Notes: generated from the letters alone by a model not told the origin. A stretch of 64,000 bases of DNA from Ariolimax columbianus (GCA_036924085.1 JAVGWX010000005.1:82078666-82142665); one strand, 5' to 3'. Shown: positions 11,245 through 22,905, counted from the stretch's first letter. Numbers and translations: made by a program.

Positions 11245-11790
11245 ACTGCAGTCTTATACTACGAGTAATGAAAGTTAAGCACGCTAATTATGTGTTTACC
11301 TGAGAGGTTTACGGGTGTTAATGACACTAACTGTATGTTTACCCAAGTGGTGTGAATGACAATGACACTAACTGTATGTTTATTCTAATGGTGAATGAAT
11401 GACAGTGACACTAACTATATGTTTACACTAGTGGGGAATCGCGGACTATGCCACTAATTATATGTTTACTCTAGTAGTGTATGATTGACAATGACACTAA
11501 TTATATGTTTGCCGGAATGGTGTATGGATGACAGTGACACTAACTATATGTTTGCCGTAATGGTGTATGGATGATAATGACACTAACTATATGTTTGCCG
11601 GAATGGTGTATGGATGATAATGACACTAACTATATGTTTACACTAGTGGTGAATCGCGGACAATGCCACTAATTATATGTTTACACTAGTGGGGAATGGC
11701 AGATAATGACACTAAGTATAGGTTTTGTCTAGTGGTGAATGAAGGATAGAGACACTAATTATATGTTCAGCCGAGTGTTAAGCCCGGTTA
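11245..11790. repeat. 43-bp minisatellite, about 13 copies
   Basis: Units share TGACACTAACTATATGTTT followed by CC-GAATGGTGTATGGATGA or ACACTAGTGG-GAAT. Starts at 11535 and 11578 give a 43-bp period. Two monomer subtypes alternate irregularly. Confidence 0.92.
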
Positions 11791-12009
11791 AATTAATACG
11801 ATCACTGGAACCTCCCTATTCACTCATAAAAAGCAATAAAAGAAGCTGGTAACATCTTCATGTAAAACCATAGCTTTTTAATCCGTCGCTGTAAGTATAC
11901 GGATACAGACTTCCTGTAAGAGAGTCAGAGAGTGGTGGTGAGTCTACGCTTCACTTGGAAAAATAATTAACGAATCAGTCGAATCAATCTCATTTCGTTC
12001 AAGACATTC

Positions 12010-12190
12010 AATTTGAGTTCACGGTGTAACATAGTACCACGGTTCACAGTCCGAATGTGAATGGGTTCGGATTCATGTACTAGCAAAAGCGTACCCTCAC
12101 GTGAAGCTAACCCATTATAGAAATTAGTGCTGAAGCATGGTGCACTGGTCCGTAGGGAGCACAACACAGTACAACGCACTCTGCCATGAT
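12010..12190 (+). mobile_element. Decayed tRNA-derived SINE with TGCTGAAG core
   Basis: TGAATGGGTTCGGATTCATG resembles a B box. The downstream body has GTGCTGAAGCATGGTGCACT and CAACACAGTACAACGCAC, matching the SINE at 5205-5415. Confidence 0.55.
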
Positions 12191-12523
12191 CAATAAAACA
12201 ATTTAAAGTGTTTCAAAAATCATTTTAAAATCTGAAACTAATCAGTCCGATCCTTAAAAAAAAGTGTTGCCTTTGTTTCAAATGTTGACTGACGTGACCG
12301 CGACATGACATTTCAATACATCTGACTCCGAATAACTGCTGGAACCTGCTTGCTTTTGGGTTATCAATCATTTGTGTATAAGACCACAGATAAAGATTTA
12401 GGAATTAAGAAAAGCCACCAGTTATCTGACGAGACTATAATCCTGATAGCAGCAAAACCACCTGTTTTTGTTAGTGACAACCACAGCGAGAACAAGCATT
12501 TGACTGAAGACTTCACACATATA

Positions 12524-13239
12524 CCAGGTGTGTTCAAATGAAACCGGACCAAACTGCACCAAGTGAACATGCGTACGATGCGCATGATGACGTCACTTCT
12601 GATGTAAATAGCATATACCAACCGTGAAGTTTTGCAAAATGTCCTTATCTTCCGACTCATAGTTTCCTCAGCAAACCGTCTAAAACATGGTGGGTGTTTT
12701 ACGGAATCCATTCAGAGTTGATCAGCTAGCAGTGATTCGGTTTCTAACAGCTGAAGGATGTCAACCAGTTGACATTCATCGCAGAATGCAGACGGTGTAT
12801 GGTGACAAACGTGTGGCGAACGTAAGCTCCGGCAACGGTCAACCCAAATCGCTGCATCATTTTTGTCGATGACGTAGTCTCTGATGATCTTTTGTTTCCT
12901 CACGTCCTTCTTTAAACATCGTTGCCTAGTTTTTCACTGTTGTCTTCGATACACTTGTCACCATACACTGCCTGCGTTCTGCGATGAATGTGAACTGGTC
13001 GACATCCTTCAGCTGTTAGAAACCGAATCATCGCTCGCTGATCAACTCTGGGCGGATTTTGTATCCCACACGCCATATTTTCCAACGGTCTGAGGAGGAA
13101 ACTATGAGTCGGAGGAAAATGACATTTTGCAAACTTTACGGTTGGTATGTGCTGTTTACATTAGAAATGACGTCATCATGCGCATCATACTTATGTTCAT
13201 TTGTTGCAGTTTGGTCCGGTTTCATTTGAACATGTCTCG
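12524..13239. mobile_element. Palindromic mariner-derived element: two 5' ends head to head
   Basis: The two ends are inverted copies (TGTTCAAATGAAACCGGACC just inside the left end, its complement at the right). TA dinucleotides flank both sides (12522-12523 and 13240-13241). Each arm encodes the N-terminus of a mariner-like transposase: the left arm has VDQLAVIRFLTAEGCQPVDI then HRRMQTVYGD, and the right arm on the minus strand has an MIRFLTAEGCRPV version. The left arm covers about 290 bp and the right arm about 420 bp, so only the inner 100 bp or so is unpaired. The catalytic domain is absent, so it is non-autonomous. Its RNA or single strand should form a long hairpin. Confidence 0.85.
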
Positions 13240-13241
13240 TA

Positions 13242-13924
13242 CAACGAACAAGAGAAAAGAAAGTCAATTAATCTGTGGATCGAAATCAGCTTATATGCCA
13301 TAGTCTCATCTAACGAATAATGAAAGGAGTGACCATCTGGGAGGTAGGGATGTGGAGGATGGGATTTCTGACCGACTAAATTCCTTAACTTATCTCTCTC
13401 TTGTGACAAAGTATCACATTCGTCACCATGGTCCGTTGTTCAAATCATATTGTCCGTCATGTATGTTTTGCTGCTGCATGTTTGTGATCTTCGTCACCAA
13501 CAAACATACTTTATTTAGAACTCACTGTCTCCAAATTTATCACATGTATCTCCCTTGCCACAGATTACAGTAAGTTGTTTTGTAATATTTCTTTTCTAGT
13601 TTTGCCTGTTTCAATTAGCGGAGTTCTCTTTACTCTTGTTCTTAACCGTAATGGACTAGTGCATCCGACTTCAGTACACATTTTTAAAAATTGTGTCTAC
13701 TTCTGTGCCGTGCATGCATCTAAACACAAACACATTTAGGCTGTGATCCGCACCACTAACCGTTTCGTTATGCTGACCCAACCTGGACGGATCACGAGTG
13801 TCCAGAGACGGCGATATACATGAACTATACGTATCTATATCCCTCTAGTGTGACACACTTCGCAGCTCATAACACCAAATACAGCATCAATCACACAGAC
13901 CAAACGCCACCAGAGTATGGAGTA
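13242..13924. other. Mostly unrecognised; minus-strand SINE-core fragment near 13650-13690
   Basis: On the minus strand near 13682-13655, GTACTGAAGTCGGATGCACT matches the TGCTGAAGTCGGATG SINE core. No tRNA-like head is seen. The remainder shows no gene. Confidence 0.4.
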
Positions 13925-14308
13925 GATTCAAGGGTAACAAGATAAGTTTGAAAAGTAACACCACATAAACAATAGACTGTACACAAGTAACCCCACATAA
14001 GCAATAAAATGTACACAAGTAACATCACATAAACAATAGAATGCACATAAGTAACACCACATAAACAATAGACTGTAACACGTAACACCACATACAAAAT
14101 AGACTGTACACAAGTAACACCACATAAACAATAAACTGTACACAAGTAACACCACATAAAAATAGATTGTACACAAGTAACACCACATAAACAATAGAAT
14201 GTACATAAGTAACACCACGTAAACAATAGGCTGTACACAAGTAACACCACATAAACAATAAGCTGTACACAAGTAACACCACATAAACATTAGACTGTAC
14301 ACAAGTAA
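13925..14308. repeat. 32-bp minisatellite, left block
   Basis: The unit reads ACACAAGTAACACCACATAA then ACAATAGACTGT, with a 32-bp period. The array was split by the SINE at 14309-14576 and continues at 14577. Minus-strand frames of up to 148 codons through it are array artefacts. Confidence 0.95.
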
Positions 14309-14576
14309 AGTAAAGTAAAGTAAAGAATCCCATAGCATTACTGCCGTAGGGGTGTGAGGTGTTAGCGATCTCACATTTCAAAGGCTCGGCTATGTGAGGG
14401 CGGTAGTCATCTCGTCTCATTTGCCGCTTTTACTTCCCGGACTGAACCGGTACCCATTTAAGGCTGGGTCGACCCATTGCGGTCTGAAAAAAACATTACC
14501 GACTCAACTGGGGAATGAACCCAGGACCACTCAGATGCGAAGCCAGCGCGCTAACAACTGCGCTACGCGGTTCCCT
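14309..14576 (-). mobile_element. SINE of the second family inserted in the 32-bp array
   Basis: Read on the minus strand it begins GGGAACCGCGTAGCGCAG, has GGGTTCATTCCCC as B box, then the core CCCAGCCTTAAATGGGTACC. It ends in a pentanucleotide tail of TTTAC repeats. The 13-bp TGTACACAAGTAA occurs immediately on both sides (14296-14308 and 14577-14589). This is best read as a target-site duplication, although the array unit itself contains this string. At 268 bp this is the most complete copy in the window. Confidence 0.9.
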
Positions 14577-14750
14577 TGTACACAAGTAACACCACATAAA
14601 CAATAGATTGTACACAAGTAGCACCACATAAACAATATATTGTACACAAGTAGCACCACATAAACAATAGATTGTTCACAAGTAACACCACATAAACATT
14701 AGACTGTACACAAGTAACACCACATAAACAATAGACTGTTCACAAGTCAT
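14577..14750. repeat. 32-bp minisatellite, right block
   Basis: Continuation of the array at 13925-14308 with the same unit and about five copies. Confidence 0.93.
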
Positions 14751-15334
14751 TTAAATAGAACATATTCTACTAATAAAACAATACGTAGTTACTTGTTGAT
14801 TCCCCCTATAGTACTAAACAACTAGAGTATGATTGAAATTTTCCTCGAAATCAGGATAAGAAATAAGAAATGTCTGTTTTAATTATTATCAATCATTAAT
14901 ATTGACAACGATCTTTAACGTCAACCATTTTGAAACGACTACTTTCCAAGCTACCGGTAAACTTGACTTCTCATATAAGATACATAACTAGACAAAAACA
15001 CCACAGACGTGTCCGAACAAATTTTGGTCTTCTACTTATAATAAAAGACATTGATCCCAAAAACTAGATTTGTCTGGCTCGTCCTGGTTGTTCTATAACA
15101 TTCTACCTGTCAGAGTTGTATCCTGAAGTCCTGACTTATCCTTGCTGTCAGGATAAGATTTAATAATGTGTCAGTCATTTTGGAAAGTCCAGAACGAATG
15201 GTTACGACATAAATAGAAAGTAGACATTCTTGTCGAGTATTGGCTTGACAAGAAGCGAGAGGTCACCACTAGAGCGCGCAAGTTTACCGGAAGCTTGCAT
15301 CCGGCATTTGCAGTGGCGGTTGCAAAGGCAAAGG
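14751..15334. other. No recognised feature
   Basis: AT-rich unique sequence. Confidence 0.3.
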
Positions 15335-15480
15335 TTAAGGGCGGTGAGTAGCGAAGTGGTTAGTGATACGGCTCACACACAACCCGAACATGCATATGTT
15401 GAGTTCAATAAGCTAGTGTCCATTAAATGCACGGACTGTAAGGCGCAAAACACAATACAAAAGACTTCGCCATTGGAAAC
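15335..15480 (+). mobile_element. Decayed tRNA-derived SINE
   Basis: GTAGCGAAGTGGTTAGTGAT is an A-box-like head. GTTGAGTTCAATAAGC is a weak B box. The body has GGACTGTAAGGCGCAAAACA, as in the SINE at 5205-5415. Confidence 0.55.
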
Positions 15481-15589
15481 AACACGAGTGATAAATAGTT
15501 GTCTGCTGATATCAAAGGCAGCATATCATAGATGCCCAAGATCTGATTCCAGCTCTAAGTCGAGGTAGTGGAAAGTCGTGAGTCCTGGC

Positions 15590-15832
15590 TATGAAAATAG
15601 CGATCTGCGTCCTTACTATGAAAACAGCGATATGCATCCTGACTATGAAAACAGCTATATGCGTCCTTACTATGAAAACAGCGAAATGCATCCTTACTAT
15701 GAAAACAGCTATATGCGTCCTTGCTATGAAAACAGCGAAATGCATCCTTACTATGAAAACAGCGATCTGCGTCCTTACTATGAAAACAGCGATATGCGTC
15801 CTTGTTATGAAAATAGCGACATAAGAGAGTGG
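15590..15832. repeat. 27-bp minisatellite, 9 copies
   Basis: The unit is about TATGAAAACAGCGATATGCG followed by TCCTTAC. Its period is a multiple of three, so frames on both strands stay open. The frame 15578-15976 repeats YYENSDMRP and then runs into the RTE-like relic. I do not accept it as a gene. Confidence 0.95.
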
Positions 15833-15864
15833 GCTAAACAAGTACTAAACAGACGACATGCTCA

Positions 15865-16630
15865 AATTGTATGTTTAGCGGCACATTGCAGCCAACTTCA
15901 GCACGCTTGCAGCTTCGCACATTACACCGCTCCAAACAAAGCGGGAATTTGTGCACCAACACTGCGCAGATGGTGACTCCTACCAAGGCGGAGAGGTTTA
16001 TGTCTGACGTGAACCTTAATCTTCAAAAAGGAACCGAATGTGATGCCACAGCTAAGAAGAACGTTATGAAAGGTGCCATTTATAATACAGCGTTAGCTTC
16101 CTTCAGCAAGAAGAAACGTGCCAATCACGACTGGTTCAGTGCACATCTCGCAAGGAAGGAAACAGTAATTGGGGCAAACGGGAATCTTTCATCACTTATT
16201 AAAAATACCTAAATGAAAGGACGCTTTCTTTCCTCCGCGGGGCCGAGGCACCAATCAACGAACCGCTGGACAATGTGCGAACGAATAGTGGCAAAAATTG
16301 TGTGAAGAAATTCAGCTTCTTGCAGAGGCAGGAAATCTCCATTGCATGTATAGAAGCATGAGATGGCTCTGGGCCCTACAGTAAGAGGTGCTGATCCTCT
16401 GAAATCTCTCACATGTGTGAGAATAATTGACCGGGACCAGCAGAAAGCCAGGTGGGTGGACAGCTCAACTCTCGGAAAATGGTAGCAATGACGAGACCTT
16501 GTGCGGGTTACAGGCCCTGCCCATTATGGAGGAACTTGACAGACCACCTGCTCTGGCTGAGCTTGACAAGGGTATCGACTACTTCTCAAACGGCTAAGCA
16601 CCAGGGGGCAGATGGTATCTTACTATAATA
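15865..16630 (+). pseudogene. RTE-like LINE relic, linker and start of the RT domain
   Basis: In one plus frame the peptide has IYNTALASFSKKKRANHDWF (about 16077-16136). This resembles the conserved block between endonuclease and RT in RTE-like elements common in molluscs. Further on, CEEIQLLAEAGNLHCMYRSM and LPIMEELDRPPALAELDKGI resemble the pre-RT segment that normally leads to the GKAPG-x-DGI motif. Here only APGG remains, after a stop. Several stops and frame changes show it is dead. Confidence 0.7.
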
Positions 16631-16639
16631 CATCTGACC

Positions 16640-17545
16640 AGTATTTTTTACCTAACCCTGACGTCATCTGAGATCTTGGTCAGTATGTTTCACCTGACCA
16701 TGACGTGAGACGTGATCTTAGCCCATTTGGTTCACCTAACCCTGTCGTGAGGCAGAATCTTTGTCATTATGTTTCGCCTGATACTGACGTTAGGATGAAT
16801 TTTCGTCAGTATTGTTCTCCTGACACTGACATGATGTCGTGCACTATTAAATATTTCCTGATCAATATGTTTCATTTGACGATATGGGAAGTTGAGTCCT
16901 GATCAATATGTTTCAGTTGACGATACGGGATGTTGGGTCCTGATCAATATGTTTTATTTCACGATACGAGAGGTTGGGTCCTGATCAATATGTTTCAGTT
17001 GGCGATACGGAAAGTTGGTTCTTGGTCAATATGTTTCAGTTGACGATACGAGAGGTTGGGTCCTGGTCAATATGTTTCAGTTGACGATACAAGAGGTTGG
17101 GTCCTGGTTAATATGTTTCAGTTGACGATACGAGAGGTTGGGTCCTGGTCAATATGTTTCAGTTGACGATACGAGAGGTTGGGTCCTGGTCAATATGTTT
17201 CATTTTACGATATAGGAGGTTAGGTCCTGATCAATATGTTTCATTTGACGATACGAGAGGTTTGGTCCTGATCAATATGTTTCAGTTGACGATACGGAAG
17301 GTTGGGTCCCGGTCAATATGTTTCCTTTTTCGATATAAGAGGCTTGGTCCTGATCAATTTGTTTCATTTGACGATATAAGAGGTTGGGTTCTGATCGATA
17401 TGTTTCATTTTACGATACGGGAGGTTGGGTTCTGATCAATATACTTCATTTGACGATACGGGAGGTTGGGTCCTCATCAATATGTTTCAGCTGACCACAA
17501 AGGAAGGTTTGATCCTGATCAATATATCAGTTTACCATAAGGGGT
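16640..17545 (+). repeat. 42-bp minisatellite, about 18-20 copies
   Basis: The unit runs GATCAATATGTTTCAGTTGA then CGATACGAGAGGTTGGGTCC, with a 42-bp period in the core (16850-17540). More diverged units upstream (16640-16850) have GTATGTTTCACCTGACC and TGACGTGAG. That makes them nearly the same monomer as the arrays at 35715-36185 (inverted) and 37235-37500. Confidence 0.92.
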
Positions 17546-17559
17546 AGCTAGTTTATGAT

Positions 17560-17760
17560 TAGTGTGTAAAGGTAATCCCAGACACAGCCGTTGGGGAGGA
17601 ACTGTAAGGGACTTCATTATATTAAATCCCATCTTCTTAGTTTGGCTTGGTGTGAAAACTAGTTCCTACCTCGCTGACTTTCTTTCTTTTACCTCTAGAA
17701 CAGGCATCCATTTACACCTATGTACACTGGAAGGTAAAGAAAGCCGTAAACAATAAATCA
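17560..17760 (-). mobile_element. SINE-core fragment
   Basis: On the minus strand, GGTGTAAATGGATGCCTG (about 17717-17700) resembles the TAAATGG-TACC core of the SINEs in this window. No clear tRNA-like promoter is visible. Confidence 0.35.
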
Positions 17761-17814
17761 AAGAGACTATTAATGTAGACAAGAAAAACAACGTAGTTAA
17801 TTAATCTGGCTACA

Positions 17815-18215
17815 GAATCAGAGAAAGCTGCAGCTAGTGGAAACTTGAAAGGTATGTATGACGCTACCTGAATACTGTCCGGAAACATTCAACAGCAAAT
17901 CATACATATAAAAGAGAAATTAATTGACAAGGATAACACATCATGAACAAACAAACGAAAACATGGGCCGGATACTTTGAAGAGTTTCTAAATAGTCAAC
18001 CACTAGTCCACTCGCCAGCCATTTTACTTGCCGAAGAATACTTAAAAATTGACTGTGATAAGCCAAGTAAAGAAGAGATCAAGAAACCAATTAGCCTTCT
18101 AAATAATTAAAAAGCGGCAAGGACTGATGGGATAACAGCTGAAGATATTAAATCAGTTAATGAAGCATTCACCACTCCACTCTACAATTTTATTAGAAAT
18201 GTATGAGTTACAGAA
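17815..18215 (+). pseudogene. RTE-like LINE relic, start of the RT domain
   Basis: The plus strand encodes AASGNLKGMYDAT, a stop, ILSG, then in another frame WAGYFEEFLNSQPLVHSPAI, a CDKPSKEEIKKPISLLNN block, a stop, and KAARTDGITAEDI. This matches the RTE order 'GN-x-K-x-YDATK', 'WAEHFEELLN', 'EEI-x-x-AI-x-x-LKNGKA-G-DGI'. There are at least three stops and one frameshift. It is a second RTE-like family, distinct from the relic at 15865-16630. Confidence 0.75.
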
Positions 18216-18477
18216 TGTATTTCAAAATGATTAGAAATAGAACTATGTGGTTAACTCCACCTACAAGAGTATCATTTACATAGGAGCATTTCTGATGCCA
18301 GTGCCAAGAGAAGTGTTAATCAGAGTTAAACTTGCCAGATTTAACACGTGTGTGGATACCAAGTTAAGAGGCGAGCACGCAGATTTCAGACAAATCGGAT
18401 CATTTGCAGTCACATTTCGTATAATTGTAGGGCAGTCATTAGAATGGAATCCAGTCTGCACATTCCCAATGTTAAAG

Positions 18478-18775
18478 TGCCCTAGCGTAAACATAGCAGC
18501 AATGTTCCCTAGGGTAAACAAAGCAGCAATGTTCCTTAGGGTAAACAAAGCAGCAATGTTCCTTAGGGTAAACAAAGCAGCAATGTTCCCTAGCGTAACA
18601 AAGCAGCAATGTTCCCTAGCGTAAACAAAGCAGCACTGTTCCCTAGCGTTAACCCACAAAGCAGCGATGTTCCCTAGGGTAAACAAAGCAGCAATATTCC
18701 CTAGGGTAAACAAAGCATCAATGTTCCCTAGCGTATACATAGCAGCAATGTTCCCTAGCGTAACAAAGCAGACGC
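18478..18775. repeat. 27-bp minisatellite, about 11 copies
   Basis: The unit is CCTAGGGTAAACAAAGCAGC then AATGTTC. CCTAGCG and CCTAGGG subtypes are interspersed. The minus frame 18276-18842 (188 codons) reads NIAALFTLG repeats and is an artefact. Confidence 0.93.
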
Positions 18776-19564
18776 ATGGGAAGATGCAGTACAGAGTTTT
18801 GTACAGAGGACAGCACACATAATCATATCTGGTGTTAGTCAAGACTACCTCCTATCAACCTAATGTTCATGTTGGCATCTTATTGGATTATGATTAGAAA
18901 CTAGTCTTAAAAAAAAATTGGATCCGGTGGACAATATTTAAACGGCTAGAAAACCTAGATTTTACACATAACGTATTGCGTTATTACATTATTACAGTAC
19001 ATGATAACTTTATGACAGTACATGATAATTTTATGACGAACAAATAGAAGAAGAAGGGGAAAAACGGGAATACAAGACTGCCTTAATCATTATCGATTTC
19101 CCATTGCAAGCGATGATGGCGAAATCGTCAAGATTAAATCGTCTAAGGTCTGACACTGACTTGCGCTTCAATTAGATTAAGTAAGAAAGTGTTTCGCTAT
19201 CATCAGCCACATTCTCTCGACCTGAGCTACCTTTATAGTGGAGCAGGACGTATTAGTCGAGATGACTGGAGCTAGCACCGTATGCAGATTTATTTGTCTA
19301 GAGTTTACTTCAAGATTTATTACGCCTGGACAAGTAATGTGTTGTGTAGAAATGTCAGTATTTTTCTAATTTTGCCCACACAGAGGCCAACAGCCGTCTT
19401 TTCGTTACGATCTGCGAATAGTACTTTTACTTAGTGCCTGCTTTATCATCCATCTCCGATAGGACTAGACATTAAGTCCTACCGCCGATTGAAACCAGTG
19501 GGCACGTGAAACTTGTGTGACTGGAACACCACCACTCTTTAGTTTGTTAGTTCGCTGCTTGAGA
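18776..19564. other. No recognised feature
   Basis: Unique-looking sequence with no recognised motif. Confidence 0.3.
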
Positions 19565-19870
19565 CATGAATGCATTACCTATCAGCTACAGCAGCCCCTT
19601 GCTAGGTGAACGACTTACCTTTCAGTTTTAGCGATACACCCCACCCCCCTCTTTCCTCATTCATCTGAGAGACGAATGCTTTCCTATCAGCTATATCAAC
19701 AACCTCTCCCCCCCCCCCAATCCTTGAAAGATAAACGTCTACCTGTCAGCTATAGCAACGCCTTCTTGTCTACCTACCAGCTAGAGCTATCTTCCCTCCC
19801 CGAACCCGCCCCCCAACTTCCGTTTGAAACCCGATGTACTTACTGATCAGTTTCAGTGATGCCCAGCTCA
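19565..19870. repeat. Diverged tandem repeat, period about 60-75 bp
   Basis: ACCT(A/G)TCAGCTA-AGC-A recurs near 19577, 19620, 19683, 19741 and 19784, separated by C-rich tracts of variable length. The array is old. Confidence 0.55.
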
Positions 19871-20384
19871 GATATGGTGATAAAATCATTTAAAGTAATG
19901 GATCAGCTACACTTTCAGGACAAAGCCCATGTTACGGCCATAACGCCTTTATTGGAGACAAAGACATGAAATCTAAACAGCTAACAGATAACAACAACAA
20001 ACACATGACACGATGTATGACAGCAATTAAATATAGTTGGCAACCATTACCCGGAAGTCGATGGCCAGGAACGTTGTGAGTCACGGTATGTCAGTCATGT
20101 AAAAGAGACTAAACCAAAAACAGGCACTATGATTACATGTTAAATGAATAAAAATTAAAAAGTGTACACGCTTATGTTATAATTTTGGTTGGAATAATTA
20201 TATTTAAATGGAATATTTCAGTCCTCCTTCAACATCAGCATTATGTACCTGCCACTCCAGGTGACACTGCATTCGATTTACCATAACCAGCTATTAAGGA
20301 ATCCTGAATACATTTGTTTGCAGTTCGGTTTCCTGAGGAATAGTTTTTACTTGGACAGGGTATAATAATGTAAGTATGTAAGAT
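19871..20384. other. No recognised feature
   Basis: Unique-looking sequence; no gene seen. Confidence 0.3.
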
Positions 20385-20610
20385 TGTCTGCCTGCCAAAC
20401 TATCTGTCTAGCTGTCTCTCTGCCTGTCTACCTATCTGTCAGTTCGTTTATGTGTATGTATGTTCATCTGCCTGTATGTTTATATGTCTATTTGTCTGTT
20501 TGTTTGTATATGTTTCTTTGTATGTTGGTATGTTCGTATATCTGCCAATACGTCTGTATGGATGTCTGTACAAATACATCCATATGTCTGTTGGTGTCGT
20601 CTATCTAGTC
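20385..20610. repeat. Degenerate TCTG/TATG tetranucleotide tract
   Basis: TGTCTGCCTGTC and TATGTATGTTC-like tetramers alternate. The two plus frames through it (VCMYVHLPVCL type) are low-complexity artefacts. Confidence 0.75.
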
Positions 20611-21134
20611 TTGTCGCTATTTCGCTGACAACGTTATGTTATCAATCGTACGCGTCTGTCACTGACAGGTTAATCTACTAGTTTATTCATAAACACGTAA
20701 AAGTATGACACAACTGCACAATTTAAAAAAATCAATTCCGTCTTACAATCGATGGTCGGTCACCATACGGTAGAAGGCATCGTACATTCAATCATGTTGG
20801 GTTTGTTCGTACATAAAGATGTTGCTTGAATCTAAAGAACAGGAAACACTTGTTGATTGTTATGTACTGATGTGGCATTTTTGCGTCACGTTTTTTTTAA
20901 CTGTACATTTAGTTCTTTTGGATACATTTAGGCCAGTTTGGCATATTTATCATGTGATAGCTAGTCCGGGGGTAAGCTTAATACGAGCAAAATGATCGTA
21001 TGTTAAAGTTTTTCTGTCCGAACATGGCTATCTGAAAACATAAATATCACTTCCAAAGGCAAAGGCCGCCGTCCACCGTAGACTATGATGGCATAATTTA
21101 TTAGCTAGTGCTATTTTTAGTAAGGATTAACTGC
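20611..21134. other. No recognised feature
   Basis: AT-rich unique sequence. Confidence 0.3.
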
Positions 21135-21328
21135 GATACTTTTTATCCTCACTCGCTCGTCTCGAGCCGCCCGACCCCAGTGGCAAGTCAAGCACAAGAC
21201 GCTATGGGGCGGCTACCAGATGCAGGGGACTCTGCATCAAGCACCCGTGAAACAGACGACGGAGTCCGGAGTCGAACCCATACCACCTGATCACGAGACT
21301 GATGGCTTAACAACTTCGCCACAATTTG
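21135..21328 (-). mobile_element. tRNA-derived SINE, third family
   Basis: On the minus strand, TGGCGAAGTTGTTAAGCC (A box, about 21321-21304) is followed at tRNA spacing by GGGTTCGACTCC (B box, about 21279-21268), a perfect Pol III B-box match. The head resembles a Ser/Leu-type tRNA. The body continues to about 21135 through a GC-rich block. Its body differs from the other SINE families here. Confidence 0.7.
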
Positions 21329-22145
21329 TTAAATGATGGTGATGTTGAATGTGGTGATAATAGGGTATGGTGATGGTGGTAGCTGCGCTGATGGAGATCA
21401 TAGTGATTGTGATGAAGTTTGGTGTTGGCAATCATGGTTATGATGATGATGGTGATGAGAGATATGATAATGATGGTGATGTCGGTGATAATGAAGGTGC
21501 TGATGATGATAGTGATGGTAGTGATTGTGCTGATTGATGTTGGTTGAGATGATGAGGAATATGACAATGATGGTGACTATGGAAATTGTCTTGACGGCAG
21601 TGATAACGGCGATGGGGATGATGATGCGAATGAAATGACGGTCGTTCTGATAATGTGATGATAATTGCGGCGATAATGGTAATGATGGTGATGATGACAG
21701 TGATAATGATGATGATTGTGGTAATGATGATTTTGATAGTGACAATGATGATGGTGGTGGTGATGATAATATTGACTATGACGACAATAAAGATGAAGAT
21801 TTTCTTGATGCTAATGATGGTGGTAATGGTGATAGTTTGTATCTGAATGATGGTGACCATGTTCATAGTGATGGTGGGCATCATGTAATGGCTATAATGT
21901 ATCTAAAGACAGTGATAACGATGTTGGTGAAGGTGATGTTATTAATAATGATGATTGGTGAAGGTGATGTTATTGATAGCTAGAATATCTTAAATAAATA
22001 ACAATGATATAGTAATAATGATTATTGTATTGGTTGGGACAGTTGTAGCATAGAAAATGATGAAAGTGAAGGTGTTGATAATAATTACAATGGTTGTGAT
22101 GGTAACTATGATGTTATTGATGAAATTAATATCGATGTCAGTGAT
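21329..22145. repeat. GAT/GGT-rich degenerate trinucleotide array, part 1
   Basis: TGATGATGGTGATG-type units form a continuous imperfect array. Frames rich in H, I/T, or M/V on either strand come from the repeat. Confidence 0.92.
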
Positions 22146-22169
22146 TAAATACTGCTGGGATCAAGATGC

Positions 22170-22612
22170 TGAGCAAGGCAGGAGCTGCAATGGTCAGCGA
22201 TCCATAGCTGACTGCTAGCGTCAGGGCAAGCGAACCATAGCTGACTGCTATCGTCCAGGTCAGCGACCCATAGCTGACTGCTAGCGTCAGGGTCAGCGAC
22301 CCATAGCTGACTGTTAGCGTCAGGGCCAGCGAACCAGAGCTGCCAAGGCCCTTCTACACCTCCATGCGGTATTCCTGGATAACAGGCTGCAGCAGAGCAG
22401 ACCGGCTAAGTAGAAGGGATCGAAGAGGGAATGCTAACCCGGTACTCAAAAAATGCTTGCTGAAGTTGAATGTGTTGGACCGAAAGGTGCAAATATCGCA
22501 GTCAAGCTGTAAACTACGACAAAACGCATTCCGTTCTCTGGACTACATTCTGCTTCTTAAGTCCTTCCAGGGTTTGGTAGCGGAAGATTGAGAACGAACG
22601 AAGCCAACCCAA
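22170..22612 (+). mobile_element. Dispersed repeat with internal 33-bp tandem units
   Basis: It opens with about four 33-bp units (TCAGCGACCCATAGCTGACT then GCTAGCGTCAGGG). It continues through GAACCAGAGCTGCCAAG, a GGATCGAAGAGGGAATGC block, TTGCTGAAGTTGAATGTG and GGTGCAAATATCGCAGTC. It ends GAGAACGAACGAAG. The copy at 54237-54562 is collinear with it but keeps only one 33-bp unit. The 3' half also matches 3596-3772. No coding capacity is seen. It was inserted into, or lies within, the GAT array. Confidence 0.85.
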
Positions 22613-22619
22613 GCCAAAA

Positions 22620-22905
22620 TACTGCTGATGTGGTGATGGCTATGAAACTTATGATAACAAGGATGTGGACAAAACGGTGCTGATGATACAAATAATGATG
22701 ATTCCATGATGAAGACGAAAATTATGATGACAGTGATGATACTGGTGATGCGTGTTATGAAATTGGTTATTATAACAAAGATGATGATCACCACGTCGAT
22801 AATGGTGATTATGATGATGATAAAACTGATGATAGTGTTTATGAAGACCGAAATGATTGGCCGATGTTGTTGAAAACAAAAATATAAATGTATGATTATG
22901 TTGAT
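22620..22905. repeat. GAT-rich array, part 2
   Basis: The same imperfect GATGAT/GGTGAT sequence resumes immediately after the dispersed repeat. Confidence 0.85.

Noticed and set aside
11245..11790. Membership of the 43-bp array in the dispersed 42/43-bp family
   Set aside because: Same period and a shared ATATGTTT, but the rest of the unit does not align convincingly by eye.
13925..14750. Telomere-like or centromere-like satellite
   Set aside because: No TTAGGG-type units occur anywhere in the window, and this 32-bp array is short and interrupted by a SINE.
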